From UBA1723 sp045642085 (GTDB lineage: Bacteria; Bacteroidota; Bacteroidia; Bacteroidales; Paludibacteraceae): DNA of 61,501 nt. The translations under genes and the position numbers were made by a program. Under the pieces are notes generated by a model. It was given only the letters and a program-made list of their open reading frames with translations, searched no databases and was not told the origin of the DNA. Below are positions 1 to 10,865 of this stretch, in pieces. The stretch lies in NCBI GenBank assembly GCA_045642085.1, contig JAZUIF010000047.1, positions 1 to 61,501 on the forward strand, in the 5' to 3' direction. Position 1 is the first letter of the stretch, and each line of letters starts with the position of its first letter.

Positions 1-1721
1 TTGCAATTACAGGTGCTACAAGCTCCACATACACTCTTGTTGCTGATGATATCGGCAAAGCGATCACTGTAGAAATATCGAGCAGCGTTGAAACGGGAAG
101 CAAAACAAGTTCAGCCACATCCACAGTAACCAAAGCGGATGCTCCGGCAGCGCCTACTTCCCTCAGCGGTGTAGCTTGTTCTACAAAGGCTAATAACGAC
201 GGTAAAATCACCGGAGTTACTACCGCAATGGAATATAAAAAGGACGATGACCTTTCCTGGACAGCTATCACAGGCACGTCCGTAACAGGACTTACGAACG
301 GAACATATAAAGTACGTTATAAAGAAACAGCAACTGCACTCGCAGGCGCGGAAGCCACAGTGACGATCAATCAGTTTGTTCCTAATGCTCTGATAGGTTC
401 TGTCAGAATCAACGGCGATGTTAAGTACGGTAGCACATTGAGTGTATCCGTAACAGATACAAACAACACGGGTACGCTGTCATATCAGTGGAAACGCGGC
501 GGTGTCAATATCTCCGGTGCAACGGGAAACACCTATACTGTTCAGTTGTCCGATATTGGTGCGGTACTTTCTGTAGAGGTAAAGAGCTCTATTGAAACCG
601 GTTCACTGAACAGCTCCAATACTGCAACTGTTGAAAAGGCTGACGGTCCTGCAAAACCGAATACAGCTGTAGCTGTGCCGTGCACCGATTTGAGTAGTTC
701 AAACGGTATGATCATCGGTGTTAATGACAAGATGGAATACAAGAGAGCTACTTCATCGACATGGATCTCTGTAGAAAATGATTCTATTACGGGACTCACA
801 CCCGGCACATATAAAGTACGTTATAAAGAAACAGAGACAAACAAAGCAAGTGCGGAAACCACACTCGTGGTCAATGTATCAGGTAGCGGCATCTATTTCT
901 TCGACATTATCAAGCCAACTGCAAGCTATGCTATAAACGTTAAGAATCAGAAGCAGTGCGGAAGCGTTTCTGTAAACCCGAATAAAGCAAGGGAAGGCGA
1001 AATAATAACGATCGTTGTAACACCTGCAGAGGGATACGAGCTTGATAAACTCGTCATTAAGGGCGCGAAAGGTGAAATTTCCTATGTACAGGAAGAAAAC
1101 GGCAGTTTCGCTTTCGTGATGCCGAAGAGCGCGGTATCTGTTGAAGTAATTTATAAGATAATAGAGGGAACTGTTGCAGAGCCGTCCAATCCTTTTGTTG
1201 ACGTAGTAACAGACGACTACTTCTATTCACCGGTTATGTGGGCAGTAGAGAACGGAATCACGACAGGAACTGATGATACGCATTTCTCTCCCAACGCAGA
1301 CACGACCAGAGCGCAAATGGTAACATTCCTCTGGAGAGCGGCAGGATGCCCGATAGTTGATTCTGAAATCAACTTTACCGACGTAGATGAAGACGCATAT
1401 TATACAGAGGCAGTACGTTGGGCAATCGCAAACGGCATAACAAACGGAACGAGCGACACAACCTTCTCACCTGACAAGATTGTAACGAGAGCTCAGGCAG
1501 TAACATTCCTGTACCGTTACTTCAAGGCAACATCCGAAGTGACAGTCGGCGAAAACAACCCGTTTGTTGACGTAAAGGCAGACGCATACTATGCAGAAGC
1601 AGTACGTTGGGCTGTTGAAAACGGAATTACAAACGGAACGAGCGACACAATGTTCTCACCTGACCACAACTGCACAAGAGGTCAGATCGTAACATTCCTC
1701 TATCGTGGTTTTGTAAAATAA
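1..1721 (+). CDS. Ig-like repeat protein with three SLH domains (5' partial)
   Basis: The reading frame is open from base 3 with no start, so the N-terminus lies outside the window. The first ATG in frame, at 228, is internal to a repeat. Two repeat types alternate. One is an Ig-like unit with a W-K-R core and a GNTYTV...DIG stretch. The other carries MEYK...W...TGL..GTYKVRYKET and occurs at about 228-340 and 732-840. Three SLH repeats follow (about 1192-1330, 1378-1530, 1561-1718), each with AVRWA or AVMWA, a GI-T-G turn, FSP and TR.Q.VTFL. SLH triplets bind secondary cell-wall polysaccharide, so this should be a surface-displayed protein. The SLH block closely resembles that of the next gene. 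The function of the Ig-like part is unknown; adhesion is a guess. A strong hairpin terminator follows the stop. Confidence 0.88.
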   Translation, partial: AITGATSSTYTLVADDIGKAITVEISSSVETGSKTSSATSTVTKADAPAAPTSLSGVACSTKANNDGKITGVTTAMEYKKDDDLSWTAITGTSVTGLTNGTYKVRYKETATALAGAEATVTINQFVPNALIGSVRINGDVKYGSTLSVSVTDTNNTGTLSYQWKRGGVNISGATGNTYTVQLSDIGAVLSVEVKSSIETGSLNSSNTATVEKADGPAKPNTAVAVPCTDLSSSNGMIIGVNDKMEYKRATSSTWISVENDSITGLTPGTYKVRYKETETNKASAETTLVVNVSGSGIYFFDIIKPTASYAINVKNQKQCGSVSVNPNKAREGEIITIVVTPAEGYELDKLVIKGAKGEISYVQEENGSFAFVMPKSAVSVEVIYKIIEGTVAEPSNPFVDVVTDDYFYSPVMWAVENGITTGTDDTHFSPNADTTRAQMVTFLWRAAGCPIVDSEINFTDVDEDAYYTEAVRWAIANGITNGTSDTTFSPDKIVTRAQAVTFLYRYFKATSEVTVGENNPFVDVKADAYYAEAVRWAVENGITNGTSDTMFSPDHNCTRGQIVTFLYRGFVK

Positions 1722-1742
1722 AATCTGATTTTTGATGAAAAA

Positions 1743-1776
1743 ATAAAAGGGCGGAACTATGGTTTCGCCCTTTTAT
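1743..1776 (+). terminator. Rho-independent terminator
   Basis: A perfect 11-bp stem (1743-1753 with 1766-1776, ATAAAAGGGCG paired with CGCCCTTTTAT) closes a 12-base loop and ends in a T-rich 3' arm, just after the stop of the SLH protein. It separates that gene from the cohesin gene. Confidence 0.85.
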
Positions 1777-1803
1777 AAATAATTGATAAAACGAGAGAAG
1801 AAA

Positions 1804-3009
1804 ATGAATAAAAGAATTTTGTCACTAATCATTGCTATAGTGATTGTTATGACGTCAGTTGTGAATCTGTGTGCCGATACAGTGAAAAAAGCTAAAATAA
1901 AGGTAGATACAACTTCACTTCAGGGCATCACTGCAGAAATCGGGGATGAAATCTCTATTCCCGTTATAATTTCGAGTAACCCCGGATTTTCTTCTTATGC
2001 AATATCATTAAAAATTGATGAGAATGTATTTGAAAAATGCGATCCGACATTTACTGCCGGTAAAGTCATTCCCAAAAACGGATCTTTTCTGAGTGGAAAC
2101 AGGGCTCAGGTTGTTTCAATTTACAACAGTAATGATGACGGTGAAATCTTTTCAATTCATCTCAAGGTCAAAAAGCCTGTAAAAGAAACAAAAATTGAAG
2201 TATATCTTGACCCTGATCAATGTGTTTGTGATTCTGACGAGGAGGATGTTATTATATCCTTTGTTCCCGGAACTGTAACTTTTGCCAATGCAATTGACAG
2301 CGTACCGGAGGAACAGCAGGGCACACAAGAGGGCAACACTTCAACAGATGTAAAGGATGAGACGCCCGAAAACAATTCCGGCAGTCAGGAAACACAACCG
2401 GAAGAAATCATTACAATTGAGGAAGACGAAAGTCCGGACGAAAAAGAGAATGTCGAAGCCGTGCAAGAAACAGAAATAGTATTTGCAGACGTAAGTAAGG
2501 ATGCGTATTATTACGAGCCTGTCATTTGGGCGGCAAAGAACAACATAACATCCGGTGTGGACGAAAACCATTTTGCGCCGGAAAAAATGACAACAAGAGC
2601 GCAGATGGTAACATTCTTATGGAGAGCCGCCGGTTCTCCTGTAACAGATAACAAAATCAGCTTTACAGACACTGCTGAGAACGCATACTACACAGACGCG
2701 GTGCGTTGGGCAGTCGCAAACAATATAACGACAGGAACATCAGAAACAACCTTTTCGCCTGACAAAAGCGTGACACGCGCACAGACAGTAACATTTCTTT
2801 ATCGCTACTTCAAGGCAATAACCGAAGTGGCATCAGGCGAAAACGGAGAGTTCAATGATGTTTCCGACAGTGCGTATTACGCGGAGGCGGTGCGTTGGGC
2901 GGTCGGGAACGAAGTAACAAAAGGAACTTCAAGCACAACGTTCTCGCCGGACAACCTCTGCACAAGAGGGCAGATAGTCACATTCCTCTATCGCAGTTTT
3001 GTAAAGTAA
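1804..3009 (+). CDS. Cohesin-like domain protein with three SLH domains (anchoring scaffoldin-like)
   Basis: About 401 residues. I chose ATG 1804 because GAGAGAAG lies just upstream and the protein then starts with MNKR and a hydrophobic signal segment ending near CADT. Residues about 30-160 look like a cohesin: an early G.EISIPVIIS strand, N-P-G-F, a LKIDE..F segment, and a late DGEIFSIHLKVK strand. An acidic Glu/Gln/Asp-rich linker of about 60 residues follows, then three SLH repeats ending in FVK. Cohesins bind dockerins, and the next gene ends in a dockerin, so this protein may hold it at the cell wall. The cohesin call rests on pattern, not on an alignment; the SLH call is firm. Confidence 0.8.
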   Translation: MNKRILSLIIAIVIVMTSVVNLCADTVKKAKIKVDTTSLQGITAEIGDEISIPVIISSNPGFSSYAISLKIDENVFEKCDPTFTAGKVIPKNGSFLSGNRAQVVSIYNSNDDGEIFSIHLKVKKPVKETKIEVYLDPDQCVCDSDEEDVIISFVPGTVTFANAIDSVPEEQQGTQEGNTSTDVKDETPENNSGSQETQPEEIITIEEDESPDEKENVEAVQETEIVFADVSKDAYYYEPVIWAAKNNITSGVDENHFAPEKMTTRAQMVTFLWRAAGSPVTDNKISFTDTAENAYYTDAVRWAVANNITTGTSETTFSPDKSVTRAQTVTFLYRYFKAITEVASGENGEFNDVSDSAYYAEAVRWAVGNEVTKGTSSTTFSPDNLCTRGQIVTFLYRSFVK

Positions 3010-3043
3010 ATAGTTTGAATAAATCACAAAAAGGAGATTTATT

Positions 3044-6000
3044 ATGAAAAAGACTATTGCGATTTTGCTCACGCTGTGTATGCTCGTGGGAATGGTACCG
3101 ATAACGGTCAGCGCGGCGGGATCATTAAGCGGAGACTGCACTGATTTGTTCCAAAACGGCGTACCTGACGGGTTTAGTGTAAGTATCGCCAATGATGCGT
3201 CAAAACCGTGGGAACAGGACGAGTATGGTACTTATAAGTCAACTATGCATGACGATAGTAGTTCGGCGGCGATTACGGTTGACATTACTGTGCCGGATGA
3301 CGGAAAGACCTATATACTCAACTATGATTATTGTTGCTCGTCTGAAGCAAACTATGACAAGCTGATCGTCGATACAAGCGAGTTCAGCGGCGATACCGGA
3401 TGGTGTAGCAGCTTCGCTGTTCTCACGTCCGGAGCAAATACAGTCAGCTTTTCTTATGAAAAAGATGATTCAAGCTCCGATGGTACCGACGAGGTGTGGG
3501 TCGGAAATTTCAAATGCTGTCAGGTATTGAGCGGAGTTACACTGTCGTACACACACGGTGGCAAGACGGACAGCATCTCCGAATTCGGACAGACTCTTAT
3601 AATGCCGACCGGAGCCGTGGAAGCTATGAGCATTTCGTATCCGAGTGACGGATATACCTATGTTCTTTCCGTGGACGGCGAGGTCGTTGAGAGTCTTGAT
3701 GAGATTGATTATGACAGTTATCATTTTATTCTGCTTACCCGTTACAACGGTGATGTGGCGGATGTTTACTGGCTTATGTATTATGAGACCGGCAATTATG
3801 TTCCGCCAGTCGATTATCCGTGGCTCAGTATGGACGGGTATTATTATAATCTGCCCGTTACCGTAACAAACGGTTGGGGTGTTGGCGAGGACGGACTGCT
3901 TGAGGCGCTGCCTGAAAACGGTAATACGCAGGAGCTGAGCCTGAGCTACATAACTGATCGCTCCACTGCTCTATATTTTGAAGGATTGCTTGACGGAAGC
4001 GGAAAGCTTGAGGTGTATGACGGGGAAGAACTCCTTGCAGAGTGTCAAAAGGCGACGGCTGACTGGGAACCCTTCAGTATTTTGCTCGACTCCGGCATTC
4101 ATGATCTGGTGCTTCGATATGTTCCCGGAGAAGATGATTTGTCAGAAGACGGAGACGGTCTGTGGCTGCAACACTTCACTTTATCCGAGGAAGTTCTCGG
4201 ATGCTACTACACGGTTATCTGCGAAAACTGCGAGGTCACGGCAGAAGACTATGTATATGATTATGAAACAGAAGAGAGTTTTTACCTGAATCACCGCACC
4301 GTAAAAAGCGGTGTTAAATACAGCGGAAAAAACGGTGATTATATTATCCTTACGGCGGCGGCAAAACCGGGATGTGTTTTTGAAGGTTGGTACTATTTTG
4401 ATGAGTATGGGAATGAGTGTTTCTATGACCCTTCTCTGTATGGGGAGGATGACCCAGCTGAGTACGGGGAGTCCCTGGATTTCCCGTGCAATGATACACT
4501 GATCGCCAGAGCAACAGCTCCAACTCTTACGGAGATTCCAGGCTACAGCGTTGACGGACTGAAATTCGAGAACGTAAGCTTTGACTTTGTTGATAATATG
4601 TTCCCGTGGACTGTCGAAAACTCGATGCTGTATTCCGGCAAAAAGGAAACAATCAATCATGAGGATTATCTAAGTATCTTAAAAGTAACTGCATTGGAAA
4701 CTGGCGTTGCTCAATTAAAGTTTAAAGGCTCAATTGAAGGGTACTGGCTTGCGTATGGAGATGTGCCTCTCATGTATGATGACTATGATTCCGATGGATA
4801 TTATGGTGAGGCGGTAACGTGGGCTACATCTTATAATGGTGATCAAACACAGCCGATTAATCTAACTAAGGGGCAATCTGTTTTCCTGAGTTTTATGGCT
4901 TCGGATACTCAAAATTCTTCACTGGAGCAGCATATTTACTTCACATTTGATGCAAGTGACGGCGATAAGGCTCTGACCATCGACTTTGACAGTGCGCACG
5001 GCTCCGTCACCAACTTCGGCACGGCAGTTACCTCCGGCACGACGATGGAAAACATGAGCGGTGACTTTACCTTCCAGCTTGTGGCAACTCCGACGGATGA
5101 AAACAATTATCCCTTTATCGGCTGGTTCAATAAGGATACCGGCGAAATGCTCGGCGGCAGAGAAAAACTGAACTTCAAAATCACTGACTTCACATCCGGC
5201 AATGCGCTCACAGTAGAGGCACGCTTCGCCCCGCACACTCTGAAGGATGTACAGGGTTACTCACTGCCGAACGGCATCAGTGCAGTTCAAACCTATGAAC
5301 GTTTCCCGTGGAGCGCCAATGCGTGCGTCGTTATTAACAACCCGCTCCAGGATGATATCGGCGCAATATCCCAGCTCGTTGTTACTGCCGGGATGGACGG
5401 CATTATGAAGGTCAACTACAGTGCCGCCTCAGACAATAATTCGCGTCTGTACTATGGCGTGAACTGCGGTTGCTATATGGCTAGTGATCCCACGAGTCTG
5501 TATCGTGATGCGGCGCTCACAGAGATTTGCGAAAACGGCATACCGACTGAGGCAGCATTGGCGGAAATCCCCGTTAGCGCAGGTGACAAGGTAAGCATAA
5601 TCCTGAATGAACAATGGGAGGCAAATGCTCCTGTCACGCTGCAATTCAGCATGGATGACACATCGTATTCCATCAGTGCGGCGGTAAATGATGCAGGCTG
5701 CGGTTCTGTTTCCGGAGTTCCCGCAGGCGGAACTGCCGCAATCGGTGCGAACATCACGCTGACTGCAACACCGAACAGCGGATATGATTTCCTGTACTGG
5801 CATGAGGTGGGCAGCAGCACTATACTGTCGAGAAACCCCGAGTATAAGCTGTCACTGATGAGCAACCGCAACGTTGTGGCAGAATTCGTTCCTGTCGGCA
5901 CATACGTTGCATTCGGTCAGCAGACGAATCAGTTCTATTCTACTTTTGATGCGGCGTTTGCTGATAACACTACAGTGTTTACTTTCGGAAACGTCACACT

Positions 6001-9000
6001 TTCAGACAATTATACAGTACCTGCAGGTAAAACGCTGATAGTTTCCTGCATGGATAATGACCCCGGCGTCGTTAAAGGACGCAACCCCGACGGCACCAAC
6101 ACTGCAGGCACTGTGGGCGTTGGTCCAGATGCGAAGCTGTACAGCACGCTGACAGTTCCCGAGGGCAAGACGCTGACAGTCAACGGCACGCTTATTGTGA
6201 ACGCCGTCACCGGTCGCCCCGAAGCGGGACATTACGATCAGGATATCACCGGCGGCTACGCGAAAATCGCTCTGGACGGCAATATCGTGGTCAACGGTAC
6301 ACTGAAAAACTACGGCTATATCGAGGGTACAGGCTCCGTGACTGCAAATGCAGGCGGCACGGTGGGAGACCTGTATATCGCTACCAACTGGCGCGGCGGT
6401 ACACAGGCACTTGCCATGTACAACAATAGCGTATACCCGATGAATGAGTATGCTATTCATAATATCACAGTACCCGTTATCATCAACAGTGGCGCGGCGT
6501 ACACTGCTCTCGTTAAGATGTATGCCAGCGGCAGCTACAATTACACAGAGTTCCCGCAGGTAGGCGCAAACGCACTGATCCAGCCTGTTTCCGGCACTAC
6601 TGTGACGAAGACATTCGAGGGCGTCAGAGAAAAATATACGATTAACGGCTCCGCCAACTTCGGCTCAAGCACGCTGAGCATCGTCGGAACGAATCTCAGC
6701 ACGGGAGATTTCCTCTACCCGTGGGACGGAGATATGGATTTCGAGATCGTATCCGGCACTACAACCTTTGACAATAACTTCAAATTCATGCCCGGTGCAG
6801 TTGTTAACGTGGGCGACAACGCGAACATTACCGTTGCAAGCGGCAAGAGTGTAGTCTTCTACGATGACGGTGTGTTCAACGATGTAGACAACACCGATAA
6901 CACGCAGTATCCGGAAGGACGCGGCAACGCGAAGCTGAACATCGGCAAAAACGTGACCGTGACCAACAACGGTACGCTCGTCGGTGAGATGAACTTCCCG
7001 GACGATGTCGGCACGGGAACCGTTACCGGCTCTAACTGGACTGCGACCACAAATGAAGCAAACGGCTATAACAACGGCGTAAAACCGTACACGTTTACCA
7101 CAACATATAACCGCACAAATTATTCAGGCGAGATCAAAGATGATACTCTTGTCTGGACTGCAAACGAAGCTACGATCATCTTTAACACCAATGGCGGTAG
7201 TAGCGTTGATCCTCTCACTGCGGCAGTCGGTGCGCAGATTTACGCTCCCGATGCTCCCACAAAGGCGGGCTATGTGTTCGGCGGATGGTATGAGGATAAC
7301 GAAACATTTGCCGTGGAATATACCTTTACTACAATGAGTAAGAACAAAACATTGTATGCAAAGTGGACTCCTGCGACAGACACCGCATACAAGGTAGAGC
7401 ATTATCAGCAGAACATTTCCGACGACGGATACACGCTGGCTGATACCGAGAACCTCACAGGAACAACATTGCAGACGGTTACGGCGACAGCAAAGAGTTA
7501 CACAGGCTTTACATATGACGATAGCGTCAGCGCTACAGTCAAGGAAGGTGCAATTGCCGCAGACGGAACTCTCGTACTGAAGCTCTATTATACGCGTAAC
7601 AGTTATACTCTGACATGGGATGTGAACGGCGGCAGCGCCATCACTTCTACCGGACACACCACCGGTTCCGTGAAGTACGGCACAGCTATTACGAAACCCG
7701 CCAACGATCCCACAAAGACCGGCTATACGTTCGCAGGTTGGCAGAGCTATACTGACAGCATGACAATGCCTGCCGCAGATACCACCATGACGGCACAGTG
7801 GACGGCAAAGAAATTCACCGTAACGCTGAACGCAAACGGCGGAACTTGCGCTACGACAAGCAAAGAAGTCACATACGACAGTACATACGGCGATCTTCCG
7901 ACACCTACAAGAACGGGTTACAAGTTCGAAGGCTGGTTCGACGGACAGAACGAAGTAAAATCAACTGATACAGTTGCGATCACGACTGCACAGACGCTCA
8001 CGGCACAGTGGACGGCAAACACCTATACGGTAACGTTCAACTCCGACGGCGGAAGTGCGTGTGATCCTATTACCGTGACATACGGACAGGCTTACGGCAA
8101 CCTGCCGACACCGACGAAGGAAGGGTATTCTTTTGGCGGATGGTATGACGGTGACAATAAGGTCGAGAATACGACAACTTATCAAACTGAAAGCAATACA
8201 GAGTTGAAGGCAAAGTGGGTCGTTCTTGCGTTCACTATTACCTATTATGTTGATGGCGCTAAAGTTACAACACAGTACTATAATTTTGGAGATACTATTA
8301 CTCTGTACAATTATGTAAAAGATGGATATACAATATCCGAGTGGACGTTGCTTCCCTCAGGATCGTTGCCTGAGAAAATGCCAGCAAAGGGTCTGACTGT
8401 TTCGGCAACAACAACGCCTACTGTATACAATATCACCTACAATCTTAACGACGGCACGAATGCAGAAGGCAACCCTGAAACATACACAGTAGAAACAGAT
8501 ACATTCAGTCTGAGCGAGCCTGCAAAGACCGGATATACATTCTCCGGCTGGACAACACCTACGAACAGCACACCCACAAAGAGCGTTACTGTTACGAAGG
8601 GAAGCATCGGCGATCTGACATATACTGCAAATTGGCAGGTCAACAGTCACAAGGTAACATATACCGTAGACGGTGCCGATAAGTACAGTGAGAATGCGAA
8701 CTACGGTGCGGAAGTTACACTTAAAGCAGACGAGACGAAGACCGGATACACATTCTCCGGCTGGAACGTCACCGGAGCGACTGCTGTCGAGGACAAGTTC
8801 ACGATGCCTGACAATGATGTAACAATCAGCGGAACATTTGCGGCTAACACTTACACAGTTAAGTTCGACGTAAACGGCGGCGACGGTGAAATGGCAGATC
8901 AGTCGTTCACATACGACGCAGAACAGGCACTGACCGCTAACACATTCACAAAGACCGGCTACACGTTCTCCGGCTGGAAGAACGGCAATACGACATACGC

Positions 9001-10858
9001 CGACAAGGAGAACGTAAAGAATCTGACAGCAGAAGCGAACGGAGTAGTGACGCTCGTTGCACAGTGGAATGTAAATCAATATACAATTACATTCGACTTG
9101 AACGGTGTTCCTGCAGCTTCCATAGATCCGATTACAGCAGATTACGGAACGGAAGTCAACGTACCCGCAGATCCCGAATGCGAAGGCTATATTTTCAATG
9201 AATGGGATAAAGTTGTTCCGACCACAATGCCTGATGAGGATATTACGATCACGGCACATTGGACTTCCTACGTTGATCTCTTTGGTGATCTTAAGAACTT
9301 TGAGGGCGACAATCTTGCAACAGCAAGAGAGTACTACAGTAAGATGAATGAAGATCAGCAGGGAGAATTGAATACTGAAGAATTCTTCGGTGCTATCAAA
9401 GATTACAGTACAGAAGCACTTGAAAAAGCAGTAGAAGAAGCTGTAGCACCGACAAATGAACTTCTTAAGGATAACGAGCAGAAGGAAATTGCAGTACTTT
9501 CACTGAATGAAAAATCAGTTGATGTAAGACTTGTACAGGAAGACTTCCTTGCTTCAGACATGCTTACGGTCGACTTCCTTGCTGAGCTGTTCGGATATGA
9601 AGGAATCGAATCAGTTGATGTTGGAGAACATAAAGGTGTTGGTGTAAACCAGAGAGCACTTATGTTAGCAGTTGCAGAAGAAGCAGGGGTTGATCTTGCG
9701 GAAGCAACAACGGAAAAGATCTCTGTACTTGACGGAAAAGTAATGGAAGCAACTCTCAATGGTAAAACGGCAGAAGGAGTAGAATACTCTGCAACGTACA
9801 CTCTGACATTCTTCAATAATACTCACGCAGTAACATGGGATGCAGACGGTGGAGAACTCAGCGGAGAATACACAAGCGGTTCGACCGCGTTCGGCACAGC
9901 GATCACCGCACCGACAGCGACAAAGACCGGCTACACGTTCACGGGTTGGGATGAAGCAGTTCCTGCAACAATGCCTGCTGAGGATATCACACTCACAGCA
10001 CAGTGGACGATCAACAAGTACACAATCACGTTCAAGGACGGTGACGAGACTCTTGATACCATTACACAGGACTACGGCACGACAGTAGAATCACCCGAAG
10101 ATCCGACAAAGACCGGCTACACGTTCACGGGTTGGGACAAAGCTGTTCCGACCACAATGCCTGCCGAGGACATTACTCTGACGGCACAGTGGACGGTCAA
10201 CGAGTACACGATCACGTTCAAGGACGGTGACGAGACTCTTGATACCATTAAACAGGATTACGGCACAGCAGTAAAGGCTCCCGAAGCTCCGACAAAGACC
10301 GGCTACACGTTCGAGGGATGGAATGAAGCAGTTCCTGCAACAATGCCTGCTGAGGACATTACTCTGACGGCACAGTGGACGATTGCTGAGTACAAGGTCA
10401 CGACTGAGAACACTACTGTTTACGAGGACGACGATGACAGCATTGAACGCACTGCAGTCAAGTATACACAGGACTTCGAGGCAAGAACAGTAACATTCAC
10501 AGTGAACGAGACAGATGACGGAAAGAACTACAACTGGATAGTATATGTTGACAGAGGTGACGGAAAGAATGAAATCGTCACCGCCGAGGAAGGCGTATAC
10601 ACAGTAAGCGAAGTATATTCCGATATCACGGTCAAAGTAGTAAGTGTGCTGATCGGAGATATGAACCTCGACGGAGCTGTGAACTCGAAGGATGCAACAA
10701 GACTTGCAAAGCATCTTGCAGAGATCACTACTGTCACGGACGAAATTTCTTTGATCGCTGCCGACTGCAACCTCGACGGAGCTGTGAACTCGAAGGATGC
10801 AACAAGACTTGCAAAGTATCTTGTACAGACCGCGGATCTCTCACGTGAGCAAAAGTAA
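3044..10858 (+). CDS. Giant secreted InlB-repeat protein with C-terminal dockerin
   Basis: 2604 residues, with AAAAAGGAG at 3028-3036 upstream and a clear signal peptide (MKKTIAILLTLCMLVG... to about A24). The first ~1350 residues hold unknown beta-rich regions, some ending in G.V.G...A..G....TA.P..GY..L.W, plus a Gly/Thr-rich stretch with TVPEGKTLTVNGTL. From about residue 1375 to 2450 there are roughly a dozen InlB/Listeria-Bacteroides repeats (YTITF..NGG...., TGYTF.GW, TLTAQWT). Residues about 2076-2256 interrupt them with an acidic helical block I do not recognise. Residues about 2537-2604 are a type I-like dockerin: two copies of NLDGAVNSKDATRLAK with Ca-binding Asp/Asn/Ser. The upstream gene encodes a cohesin-SLH protein, its likely anchor. 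No catalytic domain was recognised. Confidence 0.87.
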   Translation: MKKTIAILLTLCMLVGMVPITVSAAGSLSGDCTDLFQNGVPDGFSVSIANDASKPWEQDEYGTYKSTMHDDSSSAAITVDITVPDDGKTYILNYDYCCSSEANYDKLIVDTSEFSGDTGWCSSFAVLTSGANTVSFSYEKDDSSSDGTDEVWVGNFKCCQVLSGVTLSYTHGGKTDSISEFGQTLIMPTGAVEAMSISYPSDGYTYVLSVDGEVVESLDEIDYDSYHFILLTRYNGDVADVYWLMYYETGNYVPPVDYPWLSMDGYYYNLPVTVTNGWGVGEDGLLEALPENGNTQELSLSYITDRSTALYFEGLLDGSGKLEVYDGEELLAECQKATADWEPFSILLDSGIHDLVLRYVPGEDDLSEDGDGLWLQHFTLSEEVLGCYYTVICENCEVTAEDYVYDYETEESFYLNHRTVKSGVKYSGKNGDYIILTAAAKPGCVFEGWYYFDEYGNECFYDPSLYGEDDPAEYGESLDFPCNDTLIARATAPTLTEIPGYSVDGLKFENVSFDFVDNMFPWTVENSMLYSGKKETINHEDYLSILKVTALETGVAQLKFKGSIEGYWLAYGDVPLMYDDYDSDGYYGEAVTWATSYNGDQTQPINLTKGQSVFLSFMASDTQNSSLEQHIYFTFDASDGDKALTIDFDSAHGSVTNFGTAVTSGTTMENMSGDFTFQLVATPTDENNYPFIGWFNKDTGEMLGGREKLNFKITDFTSGNALTVEARFAPHTLKDVQGYSLPNGISAVQTYERFPWSANACVVINNPLQDDIGAISQLVVTAGMDGIMKVNYSAASDNNSRLYYGVNCGCYMASDPTSLYRDAALTEICENGIPTEAALAEIPVSAGDKVSIILNEQWEANAPVTLQFSMDDTSYSISAAVNDAGCGSVSGVPAGGTAAIGANITLTATPNSGYDFLYWHEVGSSTILSRNPEYKLSLMSNRNVVAEFVPVGTYVAFGQQTNQFYSTFDAAFADNTTVFTFGNVTLSDNYTVPAGKTLIVSCMDNDPGVVKGRNPDGTNTAGTVGVGPDAKLYSTLTVPEGKTLTVNGTLIVNAVTGRPEAGHYDQDITGGYAKIALDGNIVVNGTLKNYGYIEGTGSVTANAGGTVGDLYIATNWRGGTQALAMYNNSVYPMNEYAIHNITVPVIINSGAAYTALVKMYASGSYNYTEFPQVGANALIQPVSGTTVTKTFEGVREKYTINGSANFGSSTLSIVGTNLSTGDFLYPWDGDMDFEIVSGTTTFDNNFKFMPGAVVNVGDNANITVASGKSVVFYDDGVFNDVDNTDNTQYPEGRGNAKLNIGKNVTVTNNGTLVGEMNFPDDVGTGTVTGSNWTATTNEANGYNNGVKPYTFTTTYNRTNYSGEIKDDTLVWTANEATIIFNTNGGSSVDPLTAAVGAQIYAPDAPTKAGYVFGGWYEDNETFAVEYTFTTMSKNKTLYAKWTPATDTAYKVEHYQQNISDDGYTLADTENLTGTTLQTVTATAKSYTGFTYDDSVSATVKEGAIAADGTLVLKLYYTRNSYTLTWDVNGGSAITSTGHTTGSVKYGTAITKPANDPTKTGYTFAGWQSYTDSMTMPAADTTMTAQWTAKKFTVTLNANGGTCATTSKEVTYDSTYGDLPTPTRTGYKFEGWFDGQNEVKSTDTVAITTAQTLTAQWTANTYTVTFNSDGGSACDPITVTYGQAYGNLPTPTKEGYSFGGWYDGDNKVENTTTYQTESNTELKAKWVVLAFTITYYVDGAKVTTQYYNFGDTITLYNYVKDGYTISEWTLLPSGSLPEKMPAKGLTVSATTTPTVYNITYNLNDGTNAEGNPETYTVETDTFSLSEPAKTGYTFSGWTTPTNSTPTKSVTVTKGSIGDLTYTANWQVNSHKVTYTVDGADKYSENANYGAEVTLKADETKTGYTFSGWNVTGATAVEDKFTMPDNDVTISGTFAANTYTVKFDVNGGDGEMADQSFTYDAEQALTANTFTKTGYTFSGWKNGNTTYADKENVKNLTAEANGVVTLVAQWNVNQYTITFDLNGVPAASIDPITADYGTEVNVPADPECEGYIFNEWDKVVPTTMPDEDITITAHWTSYVDLFGDLKNFEGDNLATAREYYSKMNEDQQGELNTEEFFGAIKDYSTEALEKAVEEAVAPTNELLKDNEQKEIAVLSLNEKSVDVRLVQEDFLASDMLTVDFLAELFGYEGIESVDVGEHKGVGVNQRALMLAVAEEAGVDLAEATTEKISVLDGKVMEATLNGKTAEGVEYSATYTLTFFNNTHAVTWDADGGELSGEYTSGSTAFGTAITAPTATKTGYTFTGWDEAVPATMPAEDITLTAQWTINKYTITFKDGDETLDTITQDYGTTVESPEDPTKTGYTFTGWDKAVPTTMPAEDITLTAQWTVNEYTITFKDGDETLDTIKQDYGTAVKAPEAPTKTGYTFEGWNEAVPATMPAEDITLTAQWTIAEYKVTTENTTVYEDDDDSIERTAVKYTQDFEARTVTFTVNETDDGKNYNWIVYVDRGDGKNEIVTAEEGVYTVSEVYSDITVKVVSVLIGDMNLDGAVNSKDATRLAKHLAEITTVTDEISLIAADCNLDGAVNSKDATRLAKYLVQTADLSREQK

Positions 10859-10865
10859 AATTAAT

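Noticed and set aside
9403..9816. A 137-codon minus-strand frame inside the dockerin protein gene
   Set aside because: It is a shadow of the plus-strand gene; Ser-rich composition mirrors the Glu/Ala codons.
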